64,000 bases of DNA from an uncultured Bacteriovoracaceae bacterium (GTDB lineage Bacteria > Bdellovibrionota > Bacteriovoracia > Bacteriovoracales > Bacteriovoracaceae), in the NCBI GenBank assembly GCA_937923325.1, contig CAKZUQ010000004.1:36397-100396 (forward strand), in the 5' to 3' direction. Below, one piece after another: positions 36,798 through 45,992 of the stretch. A program made the position numbers and the translations under genes. The stretch's first letter is position 1. Each line of letters begins with the position of its first letter. Under the pieces are notes generated by a model, which did no database searches, was not told the DNA's origin, and worked only from the letters and a program-made list of their open reading frames with translations.

Positions 36798-37918
36798 TGA
36801 GTCTTACTAACTTTAAAAATAACATTCCAACAAGACGGGATGAGACATGGAAATACACAAACTTAAACTTCTTTTTTAAAGATGAAGAAAGCTTAGAAAC
36901 ATTTAATAAAAGTTCCATTAGCTTTACTGAAAGTGAAAACTTTTATGAACTCGACCTACTTAACTCTCCTATTGATGCATTTAAAAATGAATATATTGAG
37001 ATCAGTATTTCAGATTTTTCTAAAAAAGAATTAAAGCATGGAAATCTAAAAAGCGACAAAGCCTATGTGGACTTAGAGCTAAATATTAAATCTCAACTAA
37101 ATATAACAGTTGCAAAAGACTTAAAGAAACCTCTAAAAATAAATAGAATATTTGAGGGGCAGAACAGTTATACTTATGCTGCACTAAACATTGAATCCAA
37201 GGCAAACAAATTAGAATTAATAGAACATTTTAAAAGTAATGATGATAACAAAGTCTTTATTTCTAATTCAACGAATATAAATGTAGATGCGAACAAAATT
37301 ATTAATCATACTGTTTTTCAAGATTTAAATACTAAATCGCTATTAATAAACAACACTACAAGTTTTCTTGAAAAGGATTCAAACTATGAAAATATTAATA
37401 TTCATAGAGGATCTAGATTAACAAGACATAACGCTCACTCTGAAATTAATGCAACAAATGCAACTTCAAGTGTGCATGGACTCTACGTTATAAATGGCGA
37501 TACTCACATAGATACAAATTCATTCATTTATCATAATGCTCCTCATACATACAGCCATCAATTATATAAAACTGTTTTAGACGATTCCTCAAGAGGAGTC
37601 TTTACTGGACTTATAAGAGTAGAGAAAGATGCTCAGTTCATTGAATCAAAGCAATTAAATAAAAATTTACTCTTAACTAAAAAAGCTCAAGCTAACTCAA
37701 GACCTCAGTTAGAAATCTACGCAGATGATGTCAAATGTGCCCATGGTTCAACTACAGGTCAAATCAATGAGGATGAACTTTTTTACTTTGAAAGTAGAGG
37801 AATAAATAAAAGTAAGGCCAGATCAATTTTGGCAAAAGCCTTCATTAATGAAGTTATATTTAAAATACAAAATACTTCAATTAAAAATTTTATTACAAAA
37901 GAGATAATGGATGCTTAA
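36797..37918 (+). CDS. sufD: SufD subunit
   Basis: A 373-residue SufD partner of SufB and SufC. RRDETWKYTNLNFF at the N-terminus and CAHGSTTGQINEDELFYFESRGI at the C-terminus (shown here only to its key residues: the CAHG and SRGI ends) are family signatures. It overlaps sufS by 8 bases. Confidence 0.92.
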   Translation: MSLTNFKNNIPTRRDETWKYTNLNFFFKDEESLETFNKSSISFTESENFYELDLLNSPIDAFKNEYIEISISDFSKKELKHGNLKSDKAYVDLELNIKSQLNITVAKDLKKPLKINRIFEGQNSYTYAALNIESKANKLELIEHFKSNDDNKVFISNSTNINVDANKIINHTVFQDLNTKSLLINNTTSFLEKDSNYENINIHRGSRLTRHNAHSEINATNATSSVHGLYVINGDTHIDTNSFIYHNAPHTYSHQLYKTVLDDSSRGVFTGLIRVEKDAQFIESKQLNKNLLLTKKAQANSRPQLEIYADDVKCAHGSTTGQINEDELFYFESRGINKSKARSILAKAFINEVIFKIQNTSIKNFITKEIMDA

Positions 37919-39131
37919 CGTAGAAAAGATCAGAAAAGATTTTCCTCAAATTGATTCAAAGACAAATGGAAGTTCTATAATTTACTTTGACAATGCAGCA
38001 ACGACCTTAAAACCAAGTTCAGTAATTGAAGCAATGGATATCTATAACTCTAAAGAAACAGCAAATGTTCACAGAGGAATTCATACTCTAAGTGAAATTT
38101 CCACTTTCAAATATGAAGAAACGAGAGATAAACTAGTTAACTTCATCAATGCAGATTCAAGAGAAGAGATCATCTTCACTAAAGGTACAACTGAGTCAAT
38201 TAACCTACTTGCAAACACTTATGGAATTGCAAATATCAAAAAAGATGATGAGATAATAATAAGTTATTTAGAGCATCACTCCAATATAGTTCCATGGCAA
38301 ATACTTTGTGAAAAAACTGGTGCAAAACTAAAAGTCATAACAATAAACGATCTAGGTGAATTAGAGCTAGAATCGTTAAAAGAATTACTTAATTCAAAAA
38401 CAAAGATTGTTAGTTTTAACTACGTCTCTAATGCTTTAGGGACCATCAATCCAGTAAAAAAGATGATCGAGCTTATTAAAGAGAAGTCCGATGCTGTTGT
38501 TCATATCGATGCAGCGCAAGCATGTGGACACATGAGAATTGATGTCAAAGATATTGATTGTGATTTTCTTTCTTTAAGTGCACATAAAATGTTTGGTCCA
38601 ACAGGAACAGGATTATTTTATGGAAAAAAAGAGCTACTCGAATCAATGCCTCCTTTTTTAGGTGGCGGTGATATGATTGATGTTGTTACTTTTGAAAAAA
38701 CGACATACAACGTTCTTCCATATAAATTTGAAGCAGGAACACCAAATATATCAAACACCATAGCTTGGTCTAAAGCGATTGATTACATTAATGAATTAGA
38801 TTTTTCTGATATACATAAGTATGAAGATGAATTATTAAACTATGCCACAGAAAAGTTTAATGAAATAAGCGGAATCAAAATCATTGGTACAGCTAAAAAT
38901 AAAGCATCCGTTATTTCGTTTACAATGGAAGGTCTTCACCCTCAAGATATCGCAACCATGTTAAATAAATACAACATTGCAATTAGAACTGGTCACCATT
39001 GTACCCAACCCCTAATGAAGAGAATGAATGTCTCGGCTACTGCAAGGGCCTCTTTCTCTATATATAATACAAAAGAAGAAATTGATAAATTTATTGAATC
39101 ACTTAAAAGTATTCAAGAAATATTTTGTTAA
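37911..39131 (+). CDS. sufS: SufS cysteine desulfurase
   Basis: A 406-residue PLP enzyme of group II that releases sulfur from cysteine for cluster assembly. YFDNAATTLKP opens the fold, the PLP Lys is in SAHKMFGPTG, and catalytic Cys364 is in RTGHHCTQPLM. Group II enzymes normally need a SufE or SufU activator; neither is encoded in this operon, so it must be elsewhere or replaced. Confidence 0.95.
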   Translation: MLNVEKIRKDFPQIDSKTNGSSIIYFDNAATTLKPSSVIEAMDIYNSKETANVHRGIHTLSEISTFKYEETRDKLVNFINADSREEIIFTKGTTESINLLANTYGIANIKKDDEIIISYLEHHSNIVPWQILCEKTGAKLKVITINDLGELELESLKELLNSKTKIVSFNYVSNALGTINPVKKMIELIKEKSDAVVHIDAAQACGHMRIDVKDIDCDFLSLSAHKMFGPTGTGLFYGKKELLESMPPFLGGGDMIDVVTFEKTTYNVLPYKFEAGTPNISNTIAWSKAIDYINELDFSDIHKYEDELLNYATEKFNEISGIKIIGTAKNKASVISFTMEGLHPQDIATMLNKYNIAIRTGHHCTQPLMKRMNVSATARASFSIYNTKEEIDKFIESLKSIQEIFC

Positions 39132-39139
39132 GGTAAACT

Positions 39140-39697
39140 ATGACAGACATAATGGTACAACCAACACCAAATCCAAATGCTCTAAAATTTATTTTAGATA
39201 AATCGGTAAAAACAAAAGGTAAAACATCCTTTAAGAATCCAAATCAGGCAAAAGAAGTAACACTTGCCGCTGCTTTATTTGATTTAAGAGGAGTTGATCA
39301 AATACATTTTTTTCAAAATGTTGTAACTCTTAGTAAATTTACTTTTGAGCCTTGGGATACTCTTGAGCCTTCGGTACTAAATTGTATAGAAAACTTTATC
39401 GATGATCATGATCCAGACTTTAAAGATCATGATCCTGAAAAAGAAAGACGTGCAAACTTACCAGAAGACCTTAAACAAATCGAAGAAATTATTGACAAAA
39501 CGATTAGAGGAGCTCTTCAAGCCGACGGTGGTGACCTTCAGTGCTTAAGTTTTAATGATAATATTTTGATAATTAAATATCAAGGTGCATGCGGAACATG
39601 TCCAAGCTCTACGACAGGTACGCTTGAAGGAATCAGAGCTATTCTAAAAGAACAATATAATCCAAACATTGAAGTATATATAGCTCCAGAGGACTAG
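39140..39697 (+). CDS. Nfu-type Fe-S carrier protein
   Basis: A 185-residue two-domain Nfu protein. The N-terminal Nfu_N domain (TPNPNALKFILDKSV) is followed by a NifU C-terminal domain with the cluster-binding CGTCPSS motif (Cys pair). It delivers clusters made by SufBCD to target proteins. It is the last Fe-S gene of the operon and stands in place of a SufA/SufU/SufT gene. Confidence 0.92.
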   Translation: MTDIMVQPTPNPNALKFILDKSVKTKGKTSFKNPNQAKEVTLAAALFDLRGVDQIHFFQNVVTLSKFTFEPWDTLEPSVLNCIENFIDDHDPDFKDHDPEKERRANLPEDLKQIEEIIDKTIRGALQADGGDLQCLSFNDNILIIKYQGACGTCPSSTTGTLEGIRAILKEQYNPNIEVYIAPED

Positions 39698-39699
39698 AG

Positions 39700-40587
39700 A
39701 TGGGTCTTTTATTTGTAGCAATTACTATTCTTTTTGCTTTTAACTCAGAAAAAGCTAAAGAATACAATTTTGAAAGTATAACATTGTTTACCTATGAACC
39801 TTTTGTTAACTATGCTTTCAAAGCTCAAAAGAATAATGAATTCGAAATATCTCCAACGCGCTCTCAGATAACTGGAGTATCCTTAAAACACAAAGCTATG
39901 ACATATGCTTTTGGTTATGAACCAGAGGATAAGAATTCAATCGAAAAGACTAATTTCTTTGATGTCCAGGTTGCAAGAGCTTTTAATAAAGTCCTTGCAA
40001 CAGCATATTATCAAAACTATCAAGGTTTTTACTTTAATGATAACGGAGTCATTAATTTAAACAACAAACAAGATATTTCATCAGTAACATTTGGTGTCAA
40101 CTTAAGATACTTTACAGATAAGACCTATGATATAGGTATGTCGATTCTAAGTAACAAAAAAGAAAGAGTAGCAGACAGTTCATGGTTCCATTCAGCATAC
40201 GCAAATTCAACTAAACTTAAGAATTCTTCAAAGCTCTTTGAAAGAGATGGATTTGAAGAATTTTCAGGTCTAAGACAAATGAATGTCGTTAACTTAGGCT
40301 ATGAGTATGGATACACAAGAACATTTCATCTACTCTGGATGAGGTTCACTGGACTGTTATCAATTGGATACAACATTCATAATATCCACCTTGAAAAACC
40401 AAGAACGACTAACAATTTAAATGGTTCACTCTCGACGTCATTCTTTTTGGATATTGCCTTACTAGATATCAATGTACATTCAATCGGTATATTTTCTAAG
40501 TATGTAAATATGAGTTTTAAGCATGAGGATATAGAAGTCTCACAAAGAAGAGCCTCGATCACTGCGTACTATAGATATTTCTTTTAA
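39700..40587 (+). CDS. putative outer-membrane beta-barrel protein
   Basis: A 295-residue protein with an N-terminal hydrophobic segment (LLFVAITILFAF), then alternating beta strands and a C-terminal YYRYFF, typical of barrels assembled by BAM. It lies 2 bases after the nfu gene, so it is transcribed with suf, although no functional link is evident. No family recognised. Confidence 0.6.
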   Translation: MGLLFVAITILFAFNSEKAKEYNFESITLFTYEPFVNYAFKAQKNNEFEISPTRSQITGVSLKHKAMTYAFGYEPEDKNSIEKTNFFDVQVARAFNKVLATAYYQNYQGFYFNDNGVINLNNKQDISSVTFGVNLRYFTDKTYDIGMSILSNKKERVADSSWFHSAYANSTKLKNSSKLFERDGFEEFSGLRQMNVVNLGYEYGYTRTFHLLWMRFTGLLSIGYNIHNIHLEKPRTTNNLNGSLSTSFFLDIALLDINVHSIGIFSKYVNMSFKHEDIEVSQRRASITAYYRYFF

Positions 40588-41478
40588 TTAATAGTCTCTT
40601 GGATAGTAATACTTTAACATTTCACTATGTGGAGTTCCACTTAGTGGAGCATACTTATATGTGAACATAGCATTTTTTGGTAAAGATATTAGAATTGAAT
40701 CAACACGACCTTTTGTTTTAAGTCCAAACATTGTTCCTCTATCATGAAGAAGATTAAATTCAACATAACGCCCATGTCTATGGCGTTGAAAGATCACATC
40801 ATCATTAGTATAGGGCTCATTTTTTCTTTTTTCAACAATTGGGAAATAAGACTCTATGAAATGATTCGATAAATCAACAACCATATTAAAGTCTTTTTCG
40901 ACATCTCCACTATTTAGATGGTCAAAAAAGATGCCACCAATTCCTCGCATTTCATTGTCTCTATGTATATTTGTGAAATAAGAATCACAAGTATCTTTCA
41001 TCTTTTGGTAACAGTTATAAGGTTCGCAGGCCTTTCTCCAAACATTATGGAAGTGTCTAAAATCTTCTTCATATGGATAATAAGGTGTGAGGTCTGCACC
41101 ACCACCGAACCAAAATTTTTCACCTTGCTCTATCATTCTAAAGTTTGCATGAACAGTTGGTATTTTTGGATTAATAGGATGAATAATTAAAGATATACCA
41201 GTGGCCCAAAGCTCATTACTAGATCCATTAAGCTTGGATGCAAACTGTGGATCTATTTTTCCATATATTTCAGATGTATTCACTCCAGCATTTTCAAAGA
41301 AATTGCCTTCAAAAGCTCTTGTTACTCCTCCACCACCATCTTCGCCAATGTAGTCTTCGCGTAACCAGATATCCTCTACAATATCAATTGATGAATCAAA
41401 ATCTTTCATTCGCTGTGTAATCTGGTTCTGAAGCTCTTTGACATGTTCACTAAATTTGCTTTTAAAGATATCAATCAT
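40588..41478 (-). CDS. hemF: oxygen-dependent coproporphyrinogen III oxidase
   Basis: A 296-residue HemF that converts coproporphyrinogen III to protoporphyrinogen IX with O2. WFGGGADLTPYYPYEED and RRHGRYVEFNLLHDRGT-like segments (seen as RHRHGRYVEFNLLHDRGT) are highly characteristic, and the length is normal. It directly abuts the convergent barrel gene. It indicates aerobic haem synthesis, consistent with ResB/CcsA and H-NOX nearby. Confidence 0.95.
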   Translation of the reverse strand: MIDIFKSKFSEHVKELQNQITQRMKDFDSSIDIVEDIWLREDYIGEDGGGGVTRAFEGNFFENAGVNTSEIYGKIDPQFASKLNGSSNELWATGISLIIHPINPKIPTVHANFRMIEQGEKFWFGGGADLTPYYPYEEDFRHFHNVWRKACEPYNCYQKMKDTCDSYFTNIHRDNEMRGIGGIFFDHLNSGDVEKDFNMVVDLSNHFIESYFPIVEKRKNEPYTNDDVIFQRHRHGRYVEFNLLHDRGTMFGLKTKGRVDSILISLPKNAMFTYKYAPLSGTPHSEMLKYYYPRDY

Positions 41479-41570
41479 TTTTATTCCTAAGTTTATTAAT
41501 TCACTATACCTTATAGGTACTAAATCTGTAAATTACTACATATCTCTTATGAAAGAACCGAAAAGTAACC

Positions 41571-43769
41571 ATGGGTGTAAAAGATAGTATCGTAAAGATA
41601 TTTGGTGTATTTTTAATAATAAGCTTTAGTATTATAAGTATCTTACTTGGATTAGTTGAAAGAGATATTTCAAATACTGAGCTTAAAGATATTATTTCGT
41701 ATTCTTCATTTTTCGAGAACAGGTTTTATGATTATAGGAAGAATCAAAATGCTAAATCTAAGTTAATAAACTCTAAAATTGTACTTATAAAGATTGATGA
41801 TGAAAGCTTACAAAAAATTGGGATATGGCCCCTTCCTAGAACAACGTGGGTTAATTTAATAAAGAAATTAGATAAGTTCGATTCAAAAGTAATTGCGTTT
41901 GATTTAATGTTTCCAGAGAAAGCTCCAATTTTTGACGGCATAAACTCAGATGATTTTTTCAAGGAAGCAATACTCGATTATCAAAATAAAAAAAACAGAA
42001 AAATAATACTTCCCTACACGAATCAAGATTTTTTATCAAATTCATCATATAAAGAGATACCAGTAGAGTTGTATGATTATATGTTAGATTCTAGGCAAAT
42101 TGGCAAAGAAAATCTAAAGGCCCATTTTGTAAATAAACATACATTTCCGATACCCAAATTACTGGAATCTTCTCCAGGTTTAGCTTATATAAATATGCTT
42201 GAAGATAGTGATGGTGTTTTTAGACACTACAAGATGGTAACAAACGTAGACTCAACCTACTTTCCATCACTAGGATTAATGGCATATCAGTCACTAGAAA
42301 GAATAAACTCAAAAGTTATAATTAATAGAAATGGTTCAGCGATTTTAAATATTAAAAACAGAGAACTTGAACTAAATAATATTGGAGAAACAAAAATCAG
42401 ATGGCTAGGTTCTCAAGAAAACTTTGTTAATATTCCACTTTGGAAAGTTTTAGATGCTAAAGAGGATGATGAAAAATTAAAATCACTCTTTAAGGATAAA
42501 TTAGTCTTTGTAGGCTCTACAGCTGTTGGAGCTCATGACCTAAGAAATACACCTATCGACTCTAAACTTCCAGGAGTTTATACACATATAAATGTAGTTA
42601 ATATGTTAAGTGAGAATTATCAATATAAAAGCTCTCAAGAATCAATCATGGTGACAATTATACTGCTCATTGTATTTCTATTTATCATGTTAATGATGAT
42701 GGTACTTTCAAATCCACTTTACGATATAGTTACGCTTATACTTATTTGTACTGCTATATATCAACTTGATACATTTTATTTTCTAGACAATGGATATGAA
42801 CTGAAACTTGCTTTCACATTTTTTTCAATAATTACAAGTTACTCTTGGATTACTTTAATAAATTTTTACAAATCTAATAGAGAGAAAAAACAAATTAAGA
42901 ATGCTTTTTCAAGATACGTGGCGCCAAGTATTGTAAACGAGATGCTTTCAAATCCAGAGAAGTTAAAAGTCGGTGGAGAAAGAAGAGATATCACTTGCCT
43001 ATTTAGTGATGTAAGAGACTTTACAAGTATATCAGAAGCATTAAGTGCAAATGATCTTGCAAGGTGCCTAAATAAGTATATGGGAAAGATGACCGATGTC
43101 GTTTTCGAAAACTCGGGTACTTTAGATAAATATATCGGAGATGCAATTGTTGCGTTTTGGGGAGCACCTATGGATTTGGCTGATCACGCAGGCCATGCTT
43201 TAAGAGCATCAGTAAAAATGATTGAAATTTTACCGAAAATAAATCAAGAATTTAAGGCCAGTGGTTTTCCAGAATTTAAAATAGGCATTGGTTTAAATTC
43301 TGGAGAATGTAATGTTGGTAATATGGGTTCAGATACAATATTTGCATATACTGCTCTAGGAGATAATATGAACCTTGGTGCAAGACTAGAGTCTCTATGT
43401 AAGTATTACGGAGCGCAGATACTCATTTCAGGAAAAACATATGAAAGAATCGATACCAATGAATTCTTGTGTCGAAAGATAGATAATGTACAAGTTAAAG
43501 GAAAAGAGGTTGGATCTTTAGTTTACGAAGTACTCTACTCATATCATCCTATTTTCATGGATATTTACTCATTCAAAAATTTTAATAAAGCCTATGAATT
43601 TTTCGAACGAAGAGATTTTAATAAAGCGAAAGATTTCATCATAAAAGTATTAGAATCACACCCTAAAGATAGGCCAAGCATATTACTAGAAGAGAAAATA
43701 CTTAATTGCCTAGACACCCCTCCAAAAGACAACATAGATCACACTCTAACTAGAATGATATCAAAATAG
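41571..43769 (+). CDS. CHASE2-domain class III adenylate/guanylate cyclase
   Basis: A 732-residue membrane cyclase. TM1 (about 9-30) is followed by a periplasmic CHASE2 sensor (about 40-345, with LIKIDDESL, WPLPRTTW and FVGSTAVGAHDLR). Three TM helices then lead to a class III cyclase domain (about 475-640). The metal Asp is in LFSDVRDFTSI and the second in YIGDAIVAFWG, and LGDNMNLGARLES is the substrate/transition-state region. It makes cAMP (or cGMP) in response to an external cue. The C-terminal 90 residues look like a short TPR-like tail. Confidence 0.92.
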   Translation: MGVKDSIVKIFGVFLIISFSIISILLGLVERDISNTELKDIISYSSFFENRFYDYRKNQNAKSKLINSKIVLIKIDDESLQKIGIWPLPRTTWVNLIKKLDKFDSKVIAFDLMFPEKAPIFDGINSDDFFKEAILDYQNKKNRKIILPYTNQDFLSNSSYKEIPVELYDYMLDSRQIGKENLKAHFVNKHTFPIPKLLESSPGLAYINMLEDSDGVFRHYKMVTNVDSTYFPSLGLMAYQSLERINSKVIINRNGSAILNIKNRELELNNIGETKIRWLGSQENFVNIPLWKVLDAKEDDEKLKSLFKDKLVFVGSTAVGAHDLRNTPIDSKLPGVYTHINVVNMLSENYQYKSSQESIMVTIILLIVFLFIMLMMMVLSNPLYDIVTLILICTAIYQLDTFYFLDNGYELKLAFTFFSIITSYSWITLINFYKSNREKKQIKNAFSRYVAPSIVNEMLSNPEKLKVGGERRDITCLFSDVRDFTSISEALSANDLARCLNKYMGKMTDVVFENSGTLDKYIGDAIVAFWGAPMDLADHAGHALRASVKMIEILPKINQEFKASGFPEFKIGIGLNSGECNVGNMGSDTIFAYTALGDNMNLGARLESLCKYYGAQILISGKTYERIDTNEFLCRKIDNVQVKGKEVGSLVYEVLYSYHPIFMDIYSFKNFNKAYEFFERRDFNKAKDFIIKVLESHPKDRPSILLEEKILNCLDTPPKDNIDHTLTRMISK

Positions 43770-43838
43770 CATTTAAGTCACTTAGCCAAGAAAAAAGTTG
43801 AAGTTTTGCCAACTATATATTTACCGGTAGCAGCTGGG

Positions 43839-43866
43839 TGAGTTTATTTATTTTCAAATAAGCTCA
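43839..43866 (+). terminator. hairpin after the cyclase gene
   Basis: TGAGTTTATTT and AAATAAGCTCA form an 11-bp stem with one G-T pair and a 6-base loop, followed by TTATTATAT. It is a plausible terminator. The rest of 43770-44056 is AT-rich and shows no gene. It marks the border of the accessory island. Confidence 0.5.
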
Positions 43867-44056
43867 TTATTATATGATTTTCAAATACCTAATAAAAATA
43901 TAAAAGCCGATAGAATTAAATCTTAGCCTTTTTTATTTTAGAAGTAATAACTTCAGTATCAAAACCCCTTTTCTCGGTTGTTGTATGGGGCATTATTAAA
44001 ATTAAGAAATTAAGTCAACAATAAGCTAAACGATCTATAAGTATCTTAACTAATAC

Positions 44057-44341
44057 CTAAGCTGCATCTTCAAGTTTGCTTTTTAGCTTTTCGAGCTTCT
44101 TATATCCTTTTAGATCTTTGAGACCATTTGGAAATAAGAGTCGCTCTACACGTACTCCGTAGATTACTGAGAATCTTCCGGCCAGTTCTGCGCCTATATT
44201 TCTTTTATCGTACTCTAGAGCTGATAGATTTGAAATAGATATACCAACAGCAGTTGAGACTTCTTTTTGAATAAGGGCAAATCTATTGCGAAATGCCTTT
44301 AAGATCTTCCCTGTAGTTAATTTTCCTGTTCTAAAATTCAT
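44057..44341 (-). CDS. XRE-family helix-turn-helix regulator, partner of fic
   Basis: A 94-residue XRE-type protein. The helix-turn-helix is in RNRFALIQKEVSTAVGISIS and NLSALEYDKRNIGAELAGRF; a Lys-rich tail follows. Of two close in-frame ATGs, the one at 44341 has AAGGAG six bases upstream, while the one at 44347 directly abuts it, so 44341 is chosen. It lies 45 bases downstream of fic on the same strand. It may be the repressor acting at the GGGGTA boxes upstream of fic (inference). Confidence 0.8.
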   Translation of the reverse strand: MNFRTGKLTTGKILKAFRNRFALIQKEVSTAVGISISNLSALEYDKRNIGAELAGRFSVIYGVRVERLLFPNGLKDLKGYKKLEKLKSKLEDAA

Positions 44342-44386
44342 AATCATCTCCTTATTGTAATCGAACTACACTTAATACAACTCTGC

Positions 44387-45442
44387 CTACTTCTTAATCC
44401 ACTTGGCTCCTCGACCTGACCCTTTAGACTCAATTAGCCCCTGATCTCTAAGTTCTCGAAGCACATTACGTATAGTATCTCTTCCTATGTCTGGACAGTT
44501 CTCAATAATATCTTGAACTTTAAATTGGCTAGTTGCCTTTTTTACAGCAAGTTTAACAAGTTCAGACTTTGAACCTTTTCCAGACTGAGTATCCTTAAGA
44601 AGAACAACCTGCTCTTCAAACTCTTTATAAGCTGCGAGTATTATCCCCCAAAAATAATTTAACCATGGAAATGGATCGTGTTCACCTTTATGCCAGCCTT
44701 GAGAACTTTTGTGTAAGTTATCGTAATATCCTTCTTTTTGTTGCTCAAAAATTCGCTCTAAACTAACGTAACATCCAACCTGATAGTCTTCTTTATAAAG
44801 AAGAAGAAGAGTAAGTAATCTAGAGAGACGGCCATTTCCATCCTTAAAAGGATGAATGCAAAGAAAGTCTAAAATCATTAATGGAAGTGTAATAAGAGAA
44901 TCAACTGAACTAACTTCTAGGCAACGATTGTAAAGCTCAAAAAGCTCTTCCATGGCCATTGGAGTTTCAATTGCTGAAACAGGCTCAAAGCTTACTTTTA
45001 CGATTTCTCCACTTTTATCTCTTTCAACAATTTTATTATTTGTTGGTTTAAATTTCCCACCATCTTCAGATTGATATCGATAGAGCATTGAATGAACCTA
45101 TAGGGTTGTATTTATATTCACATCCATAAAATGAAAAGATTCTTGAATCAAAGATAGTCCATCCCTATACCCAGCAATCTCTTGTTCTGAACGATCTTTA
45201 GGCGTTGTTGTATTTTCAACTAATCCCTTAATCCTCTCTCTTGATGCTGTTATTTGCTCTAACCTATTGGATGACTCTACTGACTCAATTACAGCATGCT
45301 TTTTAAGCCCCTTAAGGATCTCTGGAGATTTATTGTTAAAGAGTTCTTGCTTGCCTTTATACTCACCTAATTTTTTGAGTATGGATAAGTACTCATTTTT
45401 AAAGCTCATTTTTGAGATATATTTATAGTTAAGTGATTTCAA
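44387..45442 (-). pseudogene. Fic-family protein interrupted by one in-frame amber codon
   Basis: Two open stretches (45442-45098 and 45088-44387) are in the same frame and separated only by TAG at 45100-45098 plus three sense codons. Read through, the product is about 350 residues, normal for a Fic protein. The N-part has SNRLEQ (inhibitory-helix-like S-x3-E) and RSEQEIAGYRD. The C-part has the catalytic HPFKDGNGRLSR and a C-terminal winged helix. Homologues read about LxLHxxL here, so TAG may replace CAG (Gln). It is therefore a one-base pseudogene or a readthrough gene. The start is TTG with AAGGAG at good spacing. Confidence 0.85.
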
Positions 45443-45460
45443 TTTGTTAACTCCTTTATA

Positions 45461-45529
45461 GGGGTATTACAACATAACTTTAGGGGTAGTAAATAGCTTC
45501 GTTATACCCCATTAAGTAATTAATACCCC
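45461..45529. promoter_or_regulatory. four GGGGTA boxes in two orientations upstream of fic
   Basis: GGGGTATTA (45461-45469) and GGGGTAGTA (45483-45491) are followed by inverted TATACCCC (45503-45510) and TAATACCCC (45521-45529). Box starts are about 20 bases apart, so they face the same side of the helix. They lie just before the fic ribosome-binding site and are a strong candidate for an autoregulatory operator, probably for the XRE protein. Confidence 0.65.
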
Positions 45530-45534
45530 AATAG

Positions 45535-45636
45535 TTAGGATACAGTTCTAAACTTAGTCCCCACATTTTTTAGCATGGCCATAGTATTAAATGACTCACT
45601 TACGACCTCAGAAGTGTGAGCCTCAAAGATAAACTC
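45535..45636 (-). pseudogene. short coding-like remnant upstream of fic
   Basis: The minus frame reads 33 residues, EFIFEAHTSEVVSESFNTMA and then MLKNVGTKFRTVS, between two stops. Composition and periodicity look coding, but there is no start codon. It resembles the end of a lost gene. The family is not recognised. Confidence 0.3.
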
Positions 45637-45672
45637 CTAAACCTTTAATTCTTCAAAAGAAAATGACAACTT

Positions 45673-45693
45673 AAATAACCACGGTGGTTATTT
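45673..45693. repeat. perfect palindrome AAATAACCAC-G-GTGGTTATTT
   Basis: Ten-base arms are perfectly complementary around a single G. It lies 62 bases before a second palindrome with a related core and may be an operator. Confidence 0.6.
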
Positions 45694-45739
45694 GCTACGA
45701 AATTTTAGCAAGTTAAAATCCTCTTATTGCTCAAAACAC

Positions 45740-45749
45740 CACCATGGTG
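45740..45749. repeat. perfect palindrome CACCATGGTG
   Basis: A ten-base perfect palindrome related to the core CCAC-GTGG of the palindrome at 45673-45693. The two centres are about six helical turns apart. Confidence 0.4.
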
Positions 45750-45858
45750 ATCTTTATTCTCTTTTTCGCAAAATCGTTTTGTACAAATATAAATTTTCAA
45801 ATTACTAAAACTCAACAAGGTCTGCGGCATCTAAAGGTTTATATAAGTTTACAGTCAA

Positions 45859-45992
45859 TTCGCCCACGAGAGAATTTGTCTTTCTTAACAGATTACAAGA
45901 GGCCATCGTTGACCACACCCACACCATGAGTGATGAGAAGATGGGTCAACAATGGCAATGTAAGAAGTTAAGAAAGAAGAAAAGTGGGCGAA
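45859..45992 (+). repeat. 134-nt imperfect long inverted repeat (structured element)
   Basis: Three paired blocks nest: TTCGCCCAC/GTGGGCGAA (45859-45867 with 45984-45992), CTTTCTTAAC/GTTAAGAAAG (45880-45889 with 45967-45976) and GCCATCGTTGACC/GGTCAACAATGGC (45902-45914 with 45944-45956, one mismatch). The loop is 29 nt. The ends do not match integron attC core sites. It could be a folded RNA or a single-stranded DNA recombination site. Confidence 0.6.

Noticed and set aside
45744..45929. 61-residue open frame
   Set aside because: Half of it lies inside the long hairpin, there is no ribosome-binding site, and the sequence does not look like a protein family.
45859..45992. Integron attC site
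   Set aside because: Size and bulged inverted repeat fit, but the ends lack RYYYAAC/GTTRRRY core sites in the right places and no integrase is present.
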